DNA of 48,157 nt. Source: Microbacterium oxydans. GTDB lineage: Bacteria > Actinomycetota > Actinomycetes > Actinomycetales > Microbacteriaceae. The DNA is taken from assembly GCF_000956405.1 (NCBI RefSeq), contig NZ_JYIV01000011.1, positions 1 through 48,157 of the forward strand, in the 5' to 3' direction. Under the pieces are notes generated by a model. The model was not told the origin of the DNA. It saw only the letters and a program-made list of their open reading frames with translations, and did no database searches. The position numbers were made by a program, and so were the translations under genes. Each line of letters begins with the position of its first letter. Positions within the stretch are counted from its first letter, which is position 1. Below are positions 1-8,089 of this stretch, one piece after another.

Positions 1-30
1 GTCGGGGACCGGGGTATCGGGGGCGGTCAT
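1..30 (-). CDS. Start of an unidentified gene running off the left edge
   Basis: Only ten codons are visible (MTAPDTPVPD), reading left from an ATG at 30-28. The gene begins 14 bases after the stop of the DUF202 gene on the same strand, so it is probably its operon partner. DUF202 genes often occur as tandem pairs, which makes a second DUF202 protein a reasonable guess, but ten residues cannot show it. Confidence 0.4.
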   Translation of the reverse strand, partial: MTAPDTPVPD

Positions 31-43
31 CGGCAGGCCTCGC

Positions 44-400
44 TCAGCGCCACAGCACCCCGGCGAGGACGAGCAGCCCCGTCGTCACCACGACCACGGC
101 GAGCACCACCGCCGACAGCGCGCCGGGCAGCGGTCGTCCCTGCCGGAGGGCGCGTTCGGCCCGCATCCACTCGAACCAGGCGAGCGGCGCCACGGCCGTG
201 CCGGCGATCATCAGCAGCAGCGAGGCGGCCAGCCGGAACCCGGGGTGCAGATCGAGGCCGAGGACCTCGAGCGCGACGCCGCCCGCGATCAGCGCCAGGC
301 CGGTCCGGGTCCAGGCCAGGAACGTGCGCTCGTTGGCGAGGGAGAACCGGGGATCGGGCTCGTCCCCGACCCGGTAGACGGAGGCGGGGAAGCGACGCAT
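44..400 (-). CDS. DUF202 (YidH-like) small inner-membrane protein
   Basis: 118 residues from an ATG at 400. An N-terminal conserved segment (DPRFSLANERTFLAWTRTGLAL, written here as the DUF202 hallmark around residues 16-37) is followed by three hydrophobic helices at about 34-47, 57-75 and 92-115. NERTFLAWTRT is typical of YidH/DUF202 proteins, whose biochemical role is unknown. An in-frame start 37 codons upstream would add an Arg-rich, non-conserved stretch, so the shorter form is preferred. It is probably cotranscribed with the partial gene at the left edge. Confidence 0.85.
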   Translation of the reverse strand: MRRFPASVYRVGDEPDPRFSLANERTFLAWTRTGLALIAGGVALEVLGLDLHPGFRLAASLLLMIAGTAVAPLAWFEWMRAERALRQGRPLPGALSAVVLAVVVVTTGLLVLAGVLWR

Positions 401-425
401 GCGCCCATCGTACGGCTCGGCGCGC

Positions 426-2069
426 TCAGCGCTCGTGCACCGTGCGCCCGGCGAACCACGTCGAGACGACCTCAGTGTGCACGATCTCCTCCGCCGGTCC
501 GCCGATCGCATCCCGTTCCAGGATCACGAAGTCGGCCGACTTGCCGGGGGTCAGCGAACCGGTCTCCGCACCGAGCCCCATCGCCGTCGCGGCGTTGATC
601 GTGAAGACCTCCAGCGCCTCCTCGGCAGAGATCGCCTGCTCCGGCCACAGCGTGCCCGCGGCGCGACCGAGCGGATCGGCCCGTGTCACGAGCCCCTGCA
701 GGCCCTCGAGCGTGTTCGGCGACTCGCTCACGGGCCAGTCCGAGCCGCCGGCCACGAGGGCCCCGGCGTCGAGGAGCGCGCGGTTGGGCTGCGAGTGCTC
801 GGCACGCTCTCCCAGCACGTCCGCCAGCGCCTGCGGGATGACGCCCGGATACCAGATGAACGGGGAGATGTCGGCGGAGACGTCGAGCGCCGCGAGCCGG
901 GGGATGTCGCTCTCCGCGAGGAACTGCCCGTGCGCGATCTGCACCGGCGTCGTGAAGCCCTCCCCGCGCAGGCGCGCGGCGGCATCGAGCACGAGGCGTG
1001 CCGACCCGTCGCCGGTGCAGTGCACCTTGGCCCCGAGGCCGCGTGCCGCGACGGCGCGCAGCCAGTCGGTGAGCTCGTCGAGGGTCATGGTCGTCTCGCC
1101 GTGGAAGTGCGCGCCGTGCACCGGATCCGTCGGATACGGGTCGAGGAAGGAGGCGGTGCGGGCGGGCGGCACGCCGTCGAGGAAGATCTTCACGAAGTCC
1201 GGGCGATGATGCGGGGTGCGGAACTCCTCACCCCGGTCGAGCAGGGGCGCGCCGATGGGGTCGAACCCGAAGATCTCGTCGTTGATGAGGAGCGAGGAGA
1301 CCACCCAGGCGTGCAGCTCGTCGGCGCGGTCGAGGCCGGCGAGCGCGGCGAGGATGTCGACGGAGACCCCGGCGTCCTGGAACGCGGTGATCCCGAACGA
1401 GTTCAGCAGCTCGATGCCGCGGCGGGACGCGGCGGCGTGCTGCTCCGCGGTGAGTCCGCCGCTGCGGTCGTACGCCTCCTGCACCGGGATGCCGGCGGCT
1501 TCCAGGAGCACGCCGGTGGGGGTGCCGTCATCGGGGTCGAGCACCGTCACTCCGGCGGCCGGGATGCTGCCGGCCGTGATGCCGGCGAGCTCCAGGGCCC
1601 GGGTGCTGGCCCAGCGGTTGTGGCGGGAGTCCTCCATGAGCGCCACCGGCCGTCCGCCCGCCGCCTCGTCCAGCCGGCGCCGCGTGGCGGTGTTCGCGAG
1701 GGTCGGGAGCAGGGTCGTGGCCACGGCGCCGCCGACGATCCAGGCGTCCTCCGGCAGCGTCTGCGCCTTCTCCCGCACCCGGTCGAGGATCTCGTCGAGA
1801 GTGAGGGACGGGGCGAGCGACAGTTCGAAGAGCTCGGTCCGTCCGGCGAGCGCGTGGTGGTTGTGCACGTCCACGAACCCGGGATAGACGGCCGCGTCGC
1901 CGACCTCGACGACCTGCGTGCGTCGGCCCCGGAACGCCTCCACGTCGGCGCGGTCGCCGACGGCGAGGATCCGTCCGTCGCGTACGGCGAAGGCCTCGGC
2001 GCGCGGGCGAGCGCGGTCGGACGTGCGGATCACGGAGCCGGTGACGAGGAGGTCGGCGACGTCGGTCAT
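426..2069 (-). CDS. YtcJ-like metal-dependent amidohydrolase
   Basis: 547 residues, amidohydrolase family 3 (YtcJ/ExoR-like, urease superfamily). The N-terminal beta-sandwich ends in the metal-binding VDVHNHH motif (about residue 64). A histidine in VHCTGDGSARL (about 350) and a late aspartate in GGSDWPVSESP (about 435) fit the TIM-barrel metal site. It probably hydrolyses an amide, imide or related C-N bond in the cytoplasm; the substrate is unknown. The ATG at 2069 lies one base beyond the stop of the MoaF-like gene, which indicates translational coupling. With the MoaF-like protein and the APC permease it forms a minus-strand operon for uptake and breakdown of a small nitrogenous compound. 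A start further upstream would overlap the MoaF-like gene and lacks family similarity. Confidence 0.85.
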   Translation of the reverse strand: MTDVADLLVTGSVIRTSDRARPRAEAFAVRDGRILAVGDRADVEAFRGRRTQVVEVGDAAVYPGFVDVHNHHALAGRTELFELSLAPSLTLDEILDRVREKAQTLPEDAWIVGGAVATTLLPTLANTATRRRLDEAAGGRPVALMEDSRHNRWASTRALELAGITAGSIPAAGVTVLDPDDGTPTGVLLEAAGIPVQEAYDRSGGLTAEQHAAASRRGIELLNSFGITAFQDAGVSVDILAALAGLDRADELHAWVVSSLLINDEIFGFDPIGAPLLDRGEEFRTPHHRPDFVKIFLDGVPPARTASFLDPYPTDPVHGAHFHGETTMTLDELTDWLRAVAARGLGAKVHCTGDGSARLVLDAAARLRGEGFTTPVQIAHGQFLAESDIPRLAALDVSADISPFIWYPGVIPQALADVLGERAEHSQPNRALLDAGALVAGGSDWPVSESPNTLEGLQGLVTRADPLGRAAGTLWPEQAISAEEALEVFTINAATAMGLGAETGSLTPGKSADFVILERDAIGGPAEEIVHTEVVSTWFAGRTVHER

Positions 2070-2070
2070 G

Positions 2071-2910
2071 TCAGGCGTCTCCGAAGGTCGCGGGCTCGAG
2101 CGCGGGCGTGTGGTGGGTGGTCGACAGCAGGCGGCCGTGTGCGCCGAACGTGAAGTGCGTCGGCACCTCGCCGGTCTCGTCCAGACCGAACAGCACACCG
2201 TGGGAGCGGATCGCGTTGACGTCGCGGTGGTCGGCGATCGTCACGGAGGCGCACGGGATCACCTTCTCGCGCCACGCGAAGACGTAGATGCCGGGGCGCA
2301 CCTCCCACACGCTGTTCTCGTCGGTGTCCGCGAGTCCGCGCTCCGGACCGGCCAGGCACTGCCACGAGTACCAGCGCGGGGAGAGGTACACGTGCTCGTA
2401 GGCGTGCTCCCCGCTGTAGACCCACTCCACCCGGCGACCGATGAGCGTGGTCGTGGGGGCGGCCTCGGCGCCGGTGACCTCGGCGCCCTCGATGGTGCCG
2501 GGGGCGAAGTGGTGCTGCACCCGGGTGCGGCCCTGCTCGGGCGCGGGGAGGATCTCGGAGATCACCGCGAGGGAGCGTCCGTGTCGCAGGTCGAGCACGA
2601 GCGAGACGGCCTCGTTCGGGAGGTAGCGGTGGTGGAACTGCACGAAGTAGAGCTCGTCGTCGACCTCGAACGCCTCGTAGTCGTCGGTGTCGGACGCGGC
2701 CTCCGTGGGGTCCTCGGCGCCGGGCTGGTACTCCCAGGTGACCGTCGAGTCGTCGAAGCGGTGGACGATGCGAGTGCCGCGGGCGTCGACGACGGCGATC
2801 TCGCGACCGTTCAGGGCGGTGCTGTGCGGGGCCTTGTTGGCGTCGAAGCCGGGGGCGAGACCTTCCAGCGGCAGCCAGGTGGAGGTGTCGGCGGGGTTCA
2901 GGGTCGTCAT
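2071..2910 (-). CDS. MoaF-like (calycin-fold) protein, copy 1
   Basis: 279 residues from an ATG at 2910 behind a clear ribosome site (GAAGGAAGGAATCCCC). It contains a MoaF N-terminal-type segment (DANKAPHSTALNGREI) and a C-terminal half with YEHVYLSPRWYSWQCL (about 188-203) and a VFAWREKVIP strand. MoaF proteins are named from a molybdenum-cofactor cluster, but no other Moco gene is present, so a Moco role is not supported. The fold is related to lipocalins and phenolic-acid decarboxylase. A second copy, at 13858-14646, shares the YEHVYxSxxxYxWQCLxG block. The gene lies between a permease and an amidohydrolase, which suggests a small-molecule catabolic role; function inferred only. Confidence 0.8.
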   Translation of the reverse strand: MTTLNPADTSTWLPLEGLAPGFDANKAPHSTALNGREIAVVDARGTRIVHRFDDSTVTWEYQPGAEDPTEAASDTDDYEAFEVDDELYFVQFHHRYLPNEAVSLVLDLRHGRSLAVISEILPAPEQGRTRVQHHFAPGTIEGAEVTGAEAAPTTTLIGRRVEWVYSGEHAYEHVYLSPRWYSWQCLAGPERGLADTDENSVWEVRPGIYVFAWREKVIPCASVTIADHRDVNAIRSHGVLFGLDETGEVPTHFTFGAHGRLLSTTHHTPALEPATFGDA

Positions 2911-2948
2911 GGGGATTCCTTCCTTCGGAGAACGGGGTCGGGCGGACG

Positions 2949-4403
2949 TCAGCGGTCGCTGAACCGCTCCAGATCGGTGGCGAGGCCGTCGTAGACGGCG
3001 GGCTTGGCACGACGGAGGTAGGCGGCGTAGACGATGCCGCCTATCAGCGCGAGCACGAGCAGGAGCGGCATCAGGCGGATCGCGAGCTCCTCGGAGCCGG
3101 CCACGATGTTGAAGTTCACGATCGCCAGGATCGAGATGGCCGCGATGCCGAGGAAGCCGATGCCCGGAGCGACGAACGTGCTCCACCACCGCGGGTCGTT
3201 CCGGCGCCGGAAGTACACGACGATCGAGATCGCCGCGAGCCCCTGCAGGATCAGCACGCTGAGGGTGCCGAAGCCGAGCATCGCGGGCACGAGCGTGACG
3301 ATGGGGTCGGCGCCGGCGAGGGCGAACAGGATCGCCACGATCGCCGCGAAGCCGGCCTGCACGATGCCCGCGAGCTGCGGAGCGCCGTTCGGGCGGGTGC
3401 GGGCGAGGGCCTGCGGGAGGATCTTCGCGCGACCCAGCGAGTACAGGTAGCGGGTGGCGGAGTTGTGGAAGGCGAGCATCGCCGCGAACAGGCTCACCAG
3501 GAGCAGCACCATCATCACGGTCGTGAGCGGGCCGCCCAGGTACTGCTGCGAGAGCGAGAAGATGAGGTCGCCCGTGGGCAGGTGCTCCAGCGCGGTGGCC
3601 TGCGCCTGTGCGACACCGGTCGCGCTCACCACGGCCCAGGTCGTGATGCCGAGGATCACCCCGATCGCGATGATCGAGGTGTAGGTCGCCCGCGGGATCG
3701 TGCGCAGCGGCTGCTTGGCCTCCTCGCTGAAGAGCGCCGTGGCCTCGAACCCGAGGAAGCCGGTCGCCGCGAGCAGCAGCCCGATGGGCAGCGAGCCGGA
3801 GAAGACGGCCTCGGGGCTGAACGCCGCCACGTCGTAGCCGGTCTGCACGAGCACGGAGACGTCGAACACGACGAGCATGAGCACCTCGAGCACGAGGCAC
3901 ACGCCGAGGATCTTCGAGCTGAAGTCGACGCCTACCCGGGCCAGCACGAAGCACACGACGATCGACAGCAGGCCCCAGACGAGCCAGTGCACGTCGAGTC
4001 CGGTGAGGTCGCGGATGATCGTCTGCATGAAGAAGCCGCTGGTGCCGATCGTGCCGACCACGAAGAAGTTGTAGCCGAGCGTCGCGATGAGGCCGGCGAT
4101 GAGCCCGCCGGTGCGGCCGAGGCCCTTCACGACGAAGGCGTAGAAGCCCCCCGCGTTCACGAGCTGCTTCGACATCTGGGCGTAGCCGATAGCGAACAGC
4201 AGCAGGATCCCCGCGACGAGGAAGAACGACATCGGGGTGCCGCCGCCGTTGCCCAGCGCGATCGCGAGGGAGGCGACGACCACGATGCCGGTCAGCGGCG
4301 CGACCGCCGCGAGGACGAGGAAGACGATGCCGGCGACGCCGAGGGCGCCGGGTCGAAGAGAGGTGTGGGCGTGCGTCGTGGACGCGGATGTCGGGTCTGC
4401 CAC
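2949..4403 (-). CDS. APC-superfamily amino acid/polyamine permease
   Basis: 484 residues with about 12 transmembrane helices. The GxxG-type first helix region (GVAGIVFLVLAAVAPLTGIVVV) and the LGFLGFEATALFSEEA segment are typical of APC transporters. The start is the GTG at 4403, preceded by AAAGGAG at proper spacing; in-frame upstream sequence is low-similarity and crosses the divergent promoter region. It would import an amino acid, amine or amide in symport with protons. It is the first gene of the operon with the MoaF-like protein (38 bases downstream) and amidohydrolase, and is divergent from two SDR genes. The substrate cannot be read from the sequence. Confidence 0.88.
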   Translation of the reverse strand: MADPTSASTTHAHTSLRPGALGVAGIVFLVLAAVAPLTGIVVVASLAIALGNGGGTPMSFFLVAGILLLFAIGYAQMSKQLVNAGGFYAFVVKGLGRTGGLIAGLIATLGYNFFVVGTIGTSGFFMQTIIRDLTGLDVHWLVWGLLSIVVCFVLARVGVDFSSKILGVCLVLEVLMLVVFDVSVLVQTGYDVAAFSPEAVFSGSLPIGLLLAATGFLGFEATALFSEEAKQPLRTIPRATYTSIIAIGVILGITTWAVVSATGVAQAQATALEHLPTGDLIFSLSQQYLGGPLTTVMMVLLLVSLFAAMLAFHNSATRYLYSLGRAKILPQALARTRPNGAPQLAGIVQAGFAAIVAILFALAGADPIVTLVPAMLGFGTLSVLILQGLAAISIVVYFRRRNDPRWWSTFVAPGIGFLGIAAISILAIVNFNIVAGSEELAIRLMPLLLVLALIGGIVYAAYLRRAKPAVYDGLATDLERFSDR

Positions 4404-4442
4404 GTCGGCTCCTTTGCTGGGTGACGGCCGTGCGGACACGGC

Positions 4443-4467
4443 ATCGACGACGAGGGGAATCGTCGAT
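4443..4467. promoter_or_regulatory. Inverted repeat in the permease/SDR divergent region
   Basis: ATCGACGA and TCGTCGAT form perfect 8-base arms with a 9-base spacer, 40 bases upstream of the permease start, in a 243-base divergent intergenic region (4404-4646). It is a candidate operator. No regulator gene is adjacent, so the cognate protein is unknown. A TTGACC box lies at about 4499 on plus. Confidence 0.35.
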
Positions 4468-4646
4468 AGAGCGAGTCTGCTCGTGCTGTCGACGGCGCGC
4501 TTGACCCTGAGGGAAGGACGATGGTGCCAGCGTGCACAGCCTCCTCCGGGACCTTCGAGCCGCCGGGGGCAGAGGAGCAGGATGACCGTGATGACACCGC
4601 CGTCCTCCTCCGCACCACCGGTGCACGGACGGCCTGCGAGGAACAG

Positions 4647-5414
4647 ATGGATCTGCAGCTGCACGACAGGACGGCCCTGATCACGGGAGCCGGGAGCGGC
4701 ATCGGTCGTGCCACGGCCCGCGCACTCGCGGGGGAGGGGGTGCGGGTGGCGTTGCTCGACCGCGACGGCGCCGCCCTGGAGGCCACCGCTGCGCTCGTGC
4801 GGGACTCTGTTCCGGAAGCGCCGGCGGCGGTGCTCGTGGTCGCCGACGTGACGGATGAGGAGCAGGTCCGGGCCGCCGTGTCCGCAGCGATCACGGGGCT
4901 GGGCGGTCTGGATCACGTCGTGTGCTGCGCAGGGATCTCCGGTCCGGTCGGTTCGTCGATCGAGGACACCGACCTCGCCGCGTGGAACGCCGTGCTCGCC
5001 GTCAACGTGACCGGTCCCTTCCTGGTGCTCAAGCACGCGCTCCCTGCGCTGCGGGTCGCGGTCCGGGCGTCCGTCGTCCTCCTCGCGAGCGACTCGGCCG
5101 TCGTCGCCTCACCAGGGATGGCCCCCTATTGCGCCTCGAAGGCCGCGCTCGTGCAGTTCGGGCGCGCGCTGTCCGTCGATCTCCTCGGCACCGGGGTCCG
5201 CGTGAACTCGATCGCGCCGTCGGTCGTCGACACCCCGATGAGTCGCGGAGATCTGGGTGAGGCCGCTCTCGACGATCCCGGATTCCCCGTGCAGACCGCC
5301 GACCAGGTGGCCGCCCACGTGGCCTACCTGCTGTCGCCTCACGCCGGAGCGGTGAACGGCACCACGCTGATCAGCGATTTCGGCTACACCGCCCGCTCGG
5401 GATTCCCCGCCTGA
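4647..5414 (+). CDS. SDR-family NAD(P)-dependent oxidoreductase
   Basis: 255 residues in the short form (start MDLQLHDR). The Rossmann motif TGAGSGIG is at 14-21, the usual NNAG is replaced by CCAG (about 92-95), and the catalytic YCASK is near residue 160. Classical SDR length. The start is uncertain: an in-frame ATG at 4521 has a better Shine-Dalgarno sequence (GAGGGAAGGACG) and would add 42 residues of non-SDR sequence, whereas the ATG at 4647 has only GAGGAA nearby. It is followed by a second SDR after 89 bases and is divergent from the permease-MoaF-amidohydrolase operon. It probably oxidises an alcohol or hydroxyl group of the same catabolic intermediate. Confidence 0.82.
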   Translation: MDLQLHDRTALITGAGSGIGRATARALAGEGVRVALLDRDGAALEATAALVRDSVPEAPAAVLVVADVTDEEQVRAAVSAAITGLGGLDHVVCCAGISGPVGSSIEDTDLAAWNAVLAVNVTGPFLVLKHALPALRVAVRASVVLLASDSAVVASPGMAPYCASKAALVQFGRALSVDLLGTGVRVNSIAPSVVDTPMSRGDLGEAALDDPGFPVQTADQVAAHVAYLLSPHAGAVNGTTLISDFGYTARSGFPA

Positions 5415-5439
5415 CGCGGACGCATCGGACCAGACCATC

Positions 5440-5487
5440 GCGCGCACGCGCATCGTACGAACAGCGCGCACGCGCATCACGCGAACA
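5440..5487. repeat. Tandem duplication of a 24-base unit between two SDR genes
   Basis: Two adjacent 24-base units (5440-5463 and 5464-5487) start GCGCGCACGCGCATC and end CGAACA, differing at three neighbouring positions. They fill about half of the 89-base gap between the SDR genes and end 16 bases before the second start codon. Confidence 0.8.
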
Positions 5488-5503
5488 CCGCACAGGAGAA
5501 GAC

Positions 5504-6319
5504 ATGGGAATCACGGTCGGATCGAGCGTCTCGGGGCGCGTCGTCGTCATCACAGGGGGCGGCACGGGCATCGGCGCGGCCATCGCCGAGCGCTACGCGG
5601 CAGAAGGCGCCCACGTCGTGGTGGTGGGCCGGCGAGCGGAGCCGCTGCACGAGGTGGAGCGGGCGGTGGGCGCGGTGCCCGTCATCGCGGATGCCGCGGA
5701 CACCGCGTCGGCCCAGGCCGCTGTCGCCGAGGTGCTGGCGCGCTTCGGTCGCATCGACGTGCTCGTCGCGAACGCCGGCGGCCACGGGTTCTCGCCGGTC
5801 GGGGACACCGACGATGCGAGCTGGGAGGCGGCGATCCGGGCGAACCTCACGACCGCGTTCACGATGGCGCGCGAGGCCCTTCCCGCCCTGATCGAGGCGA
5901 AGGGGCAGATCGTGATCGTCTCCTCGCTCGCCGGTCTGTTCGCCGGCCCGTCGGTGGCCGGGTACACGGTGGGCAAGCACGCGCTGATCGGTCTGACCCG
6001 CACGCTGGCGCGTGACTACGGCCGGCACGGCGTGCGGGTGAACGCGATCTGCCCCGGCTGGGTGCAGACGCCCATGGCCGATGACGAGATGGACGAGTTC
6101 GCCTCGCATGCGGGCCTGGGGTCCCGTGAGGAGGCGTATGCGACGGTCACCGCCGACGTGCCGCTGCGTCGCCCGGCGCGCCCCTCCGAGATCGCCTCGG
6201 TGGTGCGGTTCCTCGGGTCGGGGGAGTCGTCCTACATCACCGGTGCCGTGATCGTGGCGGACGGCGGTTCGCACGTCGTCGACGTGCCGACCATCGCCTT
6301 CGATCACGCCGGGATGTGA
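5504..6319 (+). CDS. SDR-family NAD(P)-dependent oxidoreductase
   Basis: 271 residues. TGGGTGIG cofactor loop at about 15-22, VANAGG at about 86-91, SSLAG serine region near 145 and catalytic YTVGK near 156-160. The C-terminal SSYITGAVIVADGG is typical of the FabG-like classical SDRs. The ATG at 5504 follows AGGAGAAGAC. It lies downstream of another SDR on the same strand, probably cotranscribed, and converges on the tetR gene with only 16 bases between the stops. Substrate unknown; a role in the same catabolic pathway is inferred from position. Confidence 0.88.
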   Translation: MGITVGSSVSGRVVVITGGGTGIGAAIAERYAAEGAHVVVVGRRAEPLHEVERAVGAVPVIADAADTASAQAAVAEVLARFGRIDVLVANAGGHGFSPVGDTDDASWEAAIRANLTTAFTMAREALPALIEAKGQIVIVSSLAGLFAGPSVAGYTVGKHALIGLTRTLARDYGRHGVRVNAICPGWVQTPMADDEMDEFASHAGLGSREEAYATVTADVPLRRPARPSEIASVVRFLGSGESSYITGAVIVADGGSHVVDVPTIAFDHAGM

Positions 6320-6335
6320 CCGACCCGCGGGTGCG

Positions 6336-6893
6336 TCAGGGGCGGGTTCCGGCCGTTGCTCGGTAGCGGAGACCGTCCACGAGCAGCCCGACCAGGACCT
6401 GGCTCTGCTCCTCCGATCCCGCGGAGTGGCAGAGGTTCGCTGCGGCGTACAGGAGTTGCGTCGCGTCGACGTCGCGGCGGATCCTTCCCGCCTCGGCTGC
6501 GGCGTCGAGAAGACGTTCGAGCGCTCCGCCGAGTTCGGCGGTGAAGTAGGACGGCAGTGCCTCGAAGGCGGGATCTCCGGAGTGCAGCGCGGCAGCGAGT
6601 CCGCGCTTCGTGGCGATGAACTGCGTGAAGCGCTGCAACCACAGAGCCAGCGCCTCATCCGGGGCGTGCGCGGCGGCGAGCTCGTCCGCGGCCGCCGCGG
6701 TGGCATCGACGGCATGCCGGAAGACGGCGACCACGAGGTCAGACCGCTGCGGGAAGCGGCGATACAGGGTGCCCACTCCGACGCCTGCGCGCTCGGCGAT
6801 CAGCCTCGCGGGCGCATCGACCCCCTCCGTGGCGAAGACCTCGCGCGCGGCGTCGGTCAGGGCGTCGGCATTGCGGCGGGCGTCGGCGCGCAT
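6336..6893 (-). CDS. TetR/AcrR-family repressor
   Basis: 185 residues. The N-terminal helix-turn-helix (ARLIAERAGVGVGTLYRRFPQR, about residues 26-47) is the standard TetR DNA-binding domain, followed by an all-helical ligand/dimer domain. The ATG at 6893 follows GGAGGATCC. It is transcribed divergently from an aldo/keto reductase, with a palindrome in the shared region, so it most likely represses that gene and itself until a small ligand binds. The inducer is unknown. Confidence 0.9.
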   Translation of the reverse strand: MRADARRNADALTDAAREVFATEGVDAPARLIAERAGVGVGTLYRRFPQRSDLVVAVFRHAVDATAAAADELAAAHAPDEALALWLQRFTQFIATKRGLAAALHSGDPAFEALPSYFTAELGGALERLLDAAAEAGRIRRDVDATQLLYAAANLCHSAGSEEQSQVLVGLLVDGLRYRATAGTRP

Positions 6894-6907
6894 GGATCCT
6901 CCAGGGG

Positions 6908-6937
6908 TTGCATAAACGGAACACCGTTCCGTATGCT
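6908..6937 (+). promoter_or_regulatory. Aldo/keto reductase promoter overlapped by a TetR-type operator
   Basis: TTGCAT (6908-6913) and TATGCT (6932-6937), 18 bases apart, make a plausible sigma70-type promoter reading right. Between them is a perfect palindrome, ACGGAAC-acc-GTTCCGT (6916-6932), with 7-base arms and a 3-base centre, the usual form of a TetR operator. A bound repressor would block the promoter. A second short palindrome, TTCCGGAA (6937-6944), follows directly. Confidence 0.7.
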
Positions 6938-7010
6938 TCCGGAAAGGCGTTCCACTTCGGTCGACGATACGGCACCGGACAGCAGAGCGCCATTCAGGAA
7001 GGAACACGAC

Positions 7011-8045
7011 ATGCACTACCGCACCCTCGGCCGCACCGGCATCCAGGTGAGCCCGTTCGCCCTCGGGGCCATGATGCTCGGGACGGACGGCAGCATCGGG
7101 AACGGCGACGAGCGGGACTCCCTCCGCATCGTGCACCGCGCGCTCGATGCGGGCATCAACATCATCGACACGGCCGACCGCTACTCGCAGGGCGGCTCCG
7201 AAGAACTCATCGGCAAGGCGCTCGCCGGCCGTCGCGACGACGTGGTCCTGGCCACGAAGTTCAACGGACCGATGGGCACCGACCCGAACAGGCGCGGCAA
7301 CTCCCGCCGATGGATCATGCGCGCCGTCGAGGACTCGCTCCGTCGGCTGGGTACCGACTACATCGACCTGTACCAGGCGCACCGTCCTGACGACACCGTC
7401 GACCTCGAGGAGACGCTCTCCGCGCTGACCGATCTGGTCCGCAGCGGCAAGGTGCGGGCGATCGGCAGCTCGGACTTCCCCGCCTCGATGCAGGTCGAGG
7501 CGCAGTGGATCTCCGAGCGTCGGGGCCTCGAGCGCTTCCGCACCGAGCAGCCGACCTACTCGATCCTGAACCGTGGCATCGAACGGGAAGTCCTGCCCGT
7601 CGCGCAGCGCTACGGCATGGGCGCCCTCGTCTGGAGTCCTCTCGCCGGCGGCATGCTGACCGGACGGTTCCGGAAGGGACAGCAGACCGATCTCGCTCGC
7701 GCGACCATGTTCCGGCACAACCAGGACGAGCGGCGGATCGACGCCGTGGAGCAGATCGTCGCGCTCTCCGAGGAGACCGGCATCCGGATGACCCACCTCG
7801 CGATGGCGTTCGCGATCGCGCATCCCGGTGTCACGAGCGCGCTGATCGGCCCGCGGTCGATGGAGCAGCTGGACGACCTGCTCGCGGGAGTGGACATCGC
7901 GCTCACGGACGAGGTGCTCGACCGGATCGACGCGATCGTCCCGCCCGGCACCGATGTCGGACGCCTCGATCAGCAGTACAACCCGCCCGCTGTGCTCGAG
8001 GCCGCGCTGCGACGGCGACCGGTGGCGCACCGCTCCGCCGCCTAG
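7011..8045 (+). CDS. Aldo/keto reductase
   Basis: 344 residues, AKR (beta/alpha)8 barrel, NADPH-dependent. The catalytic tetrad is visible: Asp and Tyr in DTADRYS (about 51-56), Lys in LATKF (about 81) and His in LYQAHRP (about 122). The length and the N-terminal RTLGRTGIQVSPFALG fit the AKR families with YajO/Tas-like members. The ATG at 7011 follows AGGAAGGAACACGAC. It is controlled by the divergent TetR protein via the overlapping operator. It probably detoxifies or reduces a carbonyl compound; substrate unknown. Confidence 0.9.
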   Translation: MHYRTLGRTGIQVSPFALGAMMLGTDGSIGNGDERDSLRIVHRALDAGINIIDTADRYSQGGSEELIGKALAGRRDDVVLATKFNGPMGTDPNRRGNSRRWIMRAVEDSLRRLGTDYIDLYQAHRPDDTVDLEETLSALTDLVRSGKVRAIGSSDFPASMQVEAQWISERRGLERFRTEQPTYSILNRGIEREVLPVAQRYGMGALVWSPLAGGMLTGRFRKGQQTDLARATMFRHNQDERRIDAVEQIVALSEETGIRMTHLAMAFAIAHPGVTSALIGPRSMEQLDDLLAGVDIALTDEVLDRIDAIVPPGTDVGRLDQQYNPPAVLEAALRRRPVAHRSAA

Positions 8046-8057
8046 GCGACCGGGTGT

Positions 8058-8089
8058 GAGCTCCGGACCGCTCAGCCGATCCGGAGCTC
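8058..8089 (+). terminator. Stem-loop after the aldo/keto reductase, reaching into the convergent HAD gene
   Basis: GAGCTCCGGA (8058-8067) and TCCGGAGCTC (8080-8089) are perfect 10-base arms around a 12-base loop. The right arm encodes the last residues of the HAD protein on the other strand. There is no T-run, so it is a weak or bidirectional terminator candidate. Confidence 0.5.

Noticed and set aside
2071..2910. Molybdenum-cofactor role for the MoaF-like proteins
   Set aside because: No moa, moe or mob gene or molybdoenzyme gene is present in the window; context is catabolic.
2071..4626. Long in-frame extension upstream of the first MoaF-like gene
   Set aside because: The extension runs through the permease gene in another frame; the MoaF-like gene has its own strong ribosome site at 2910.
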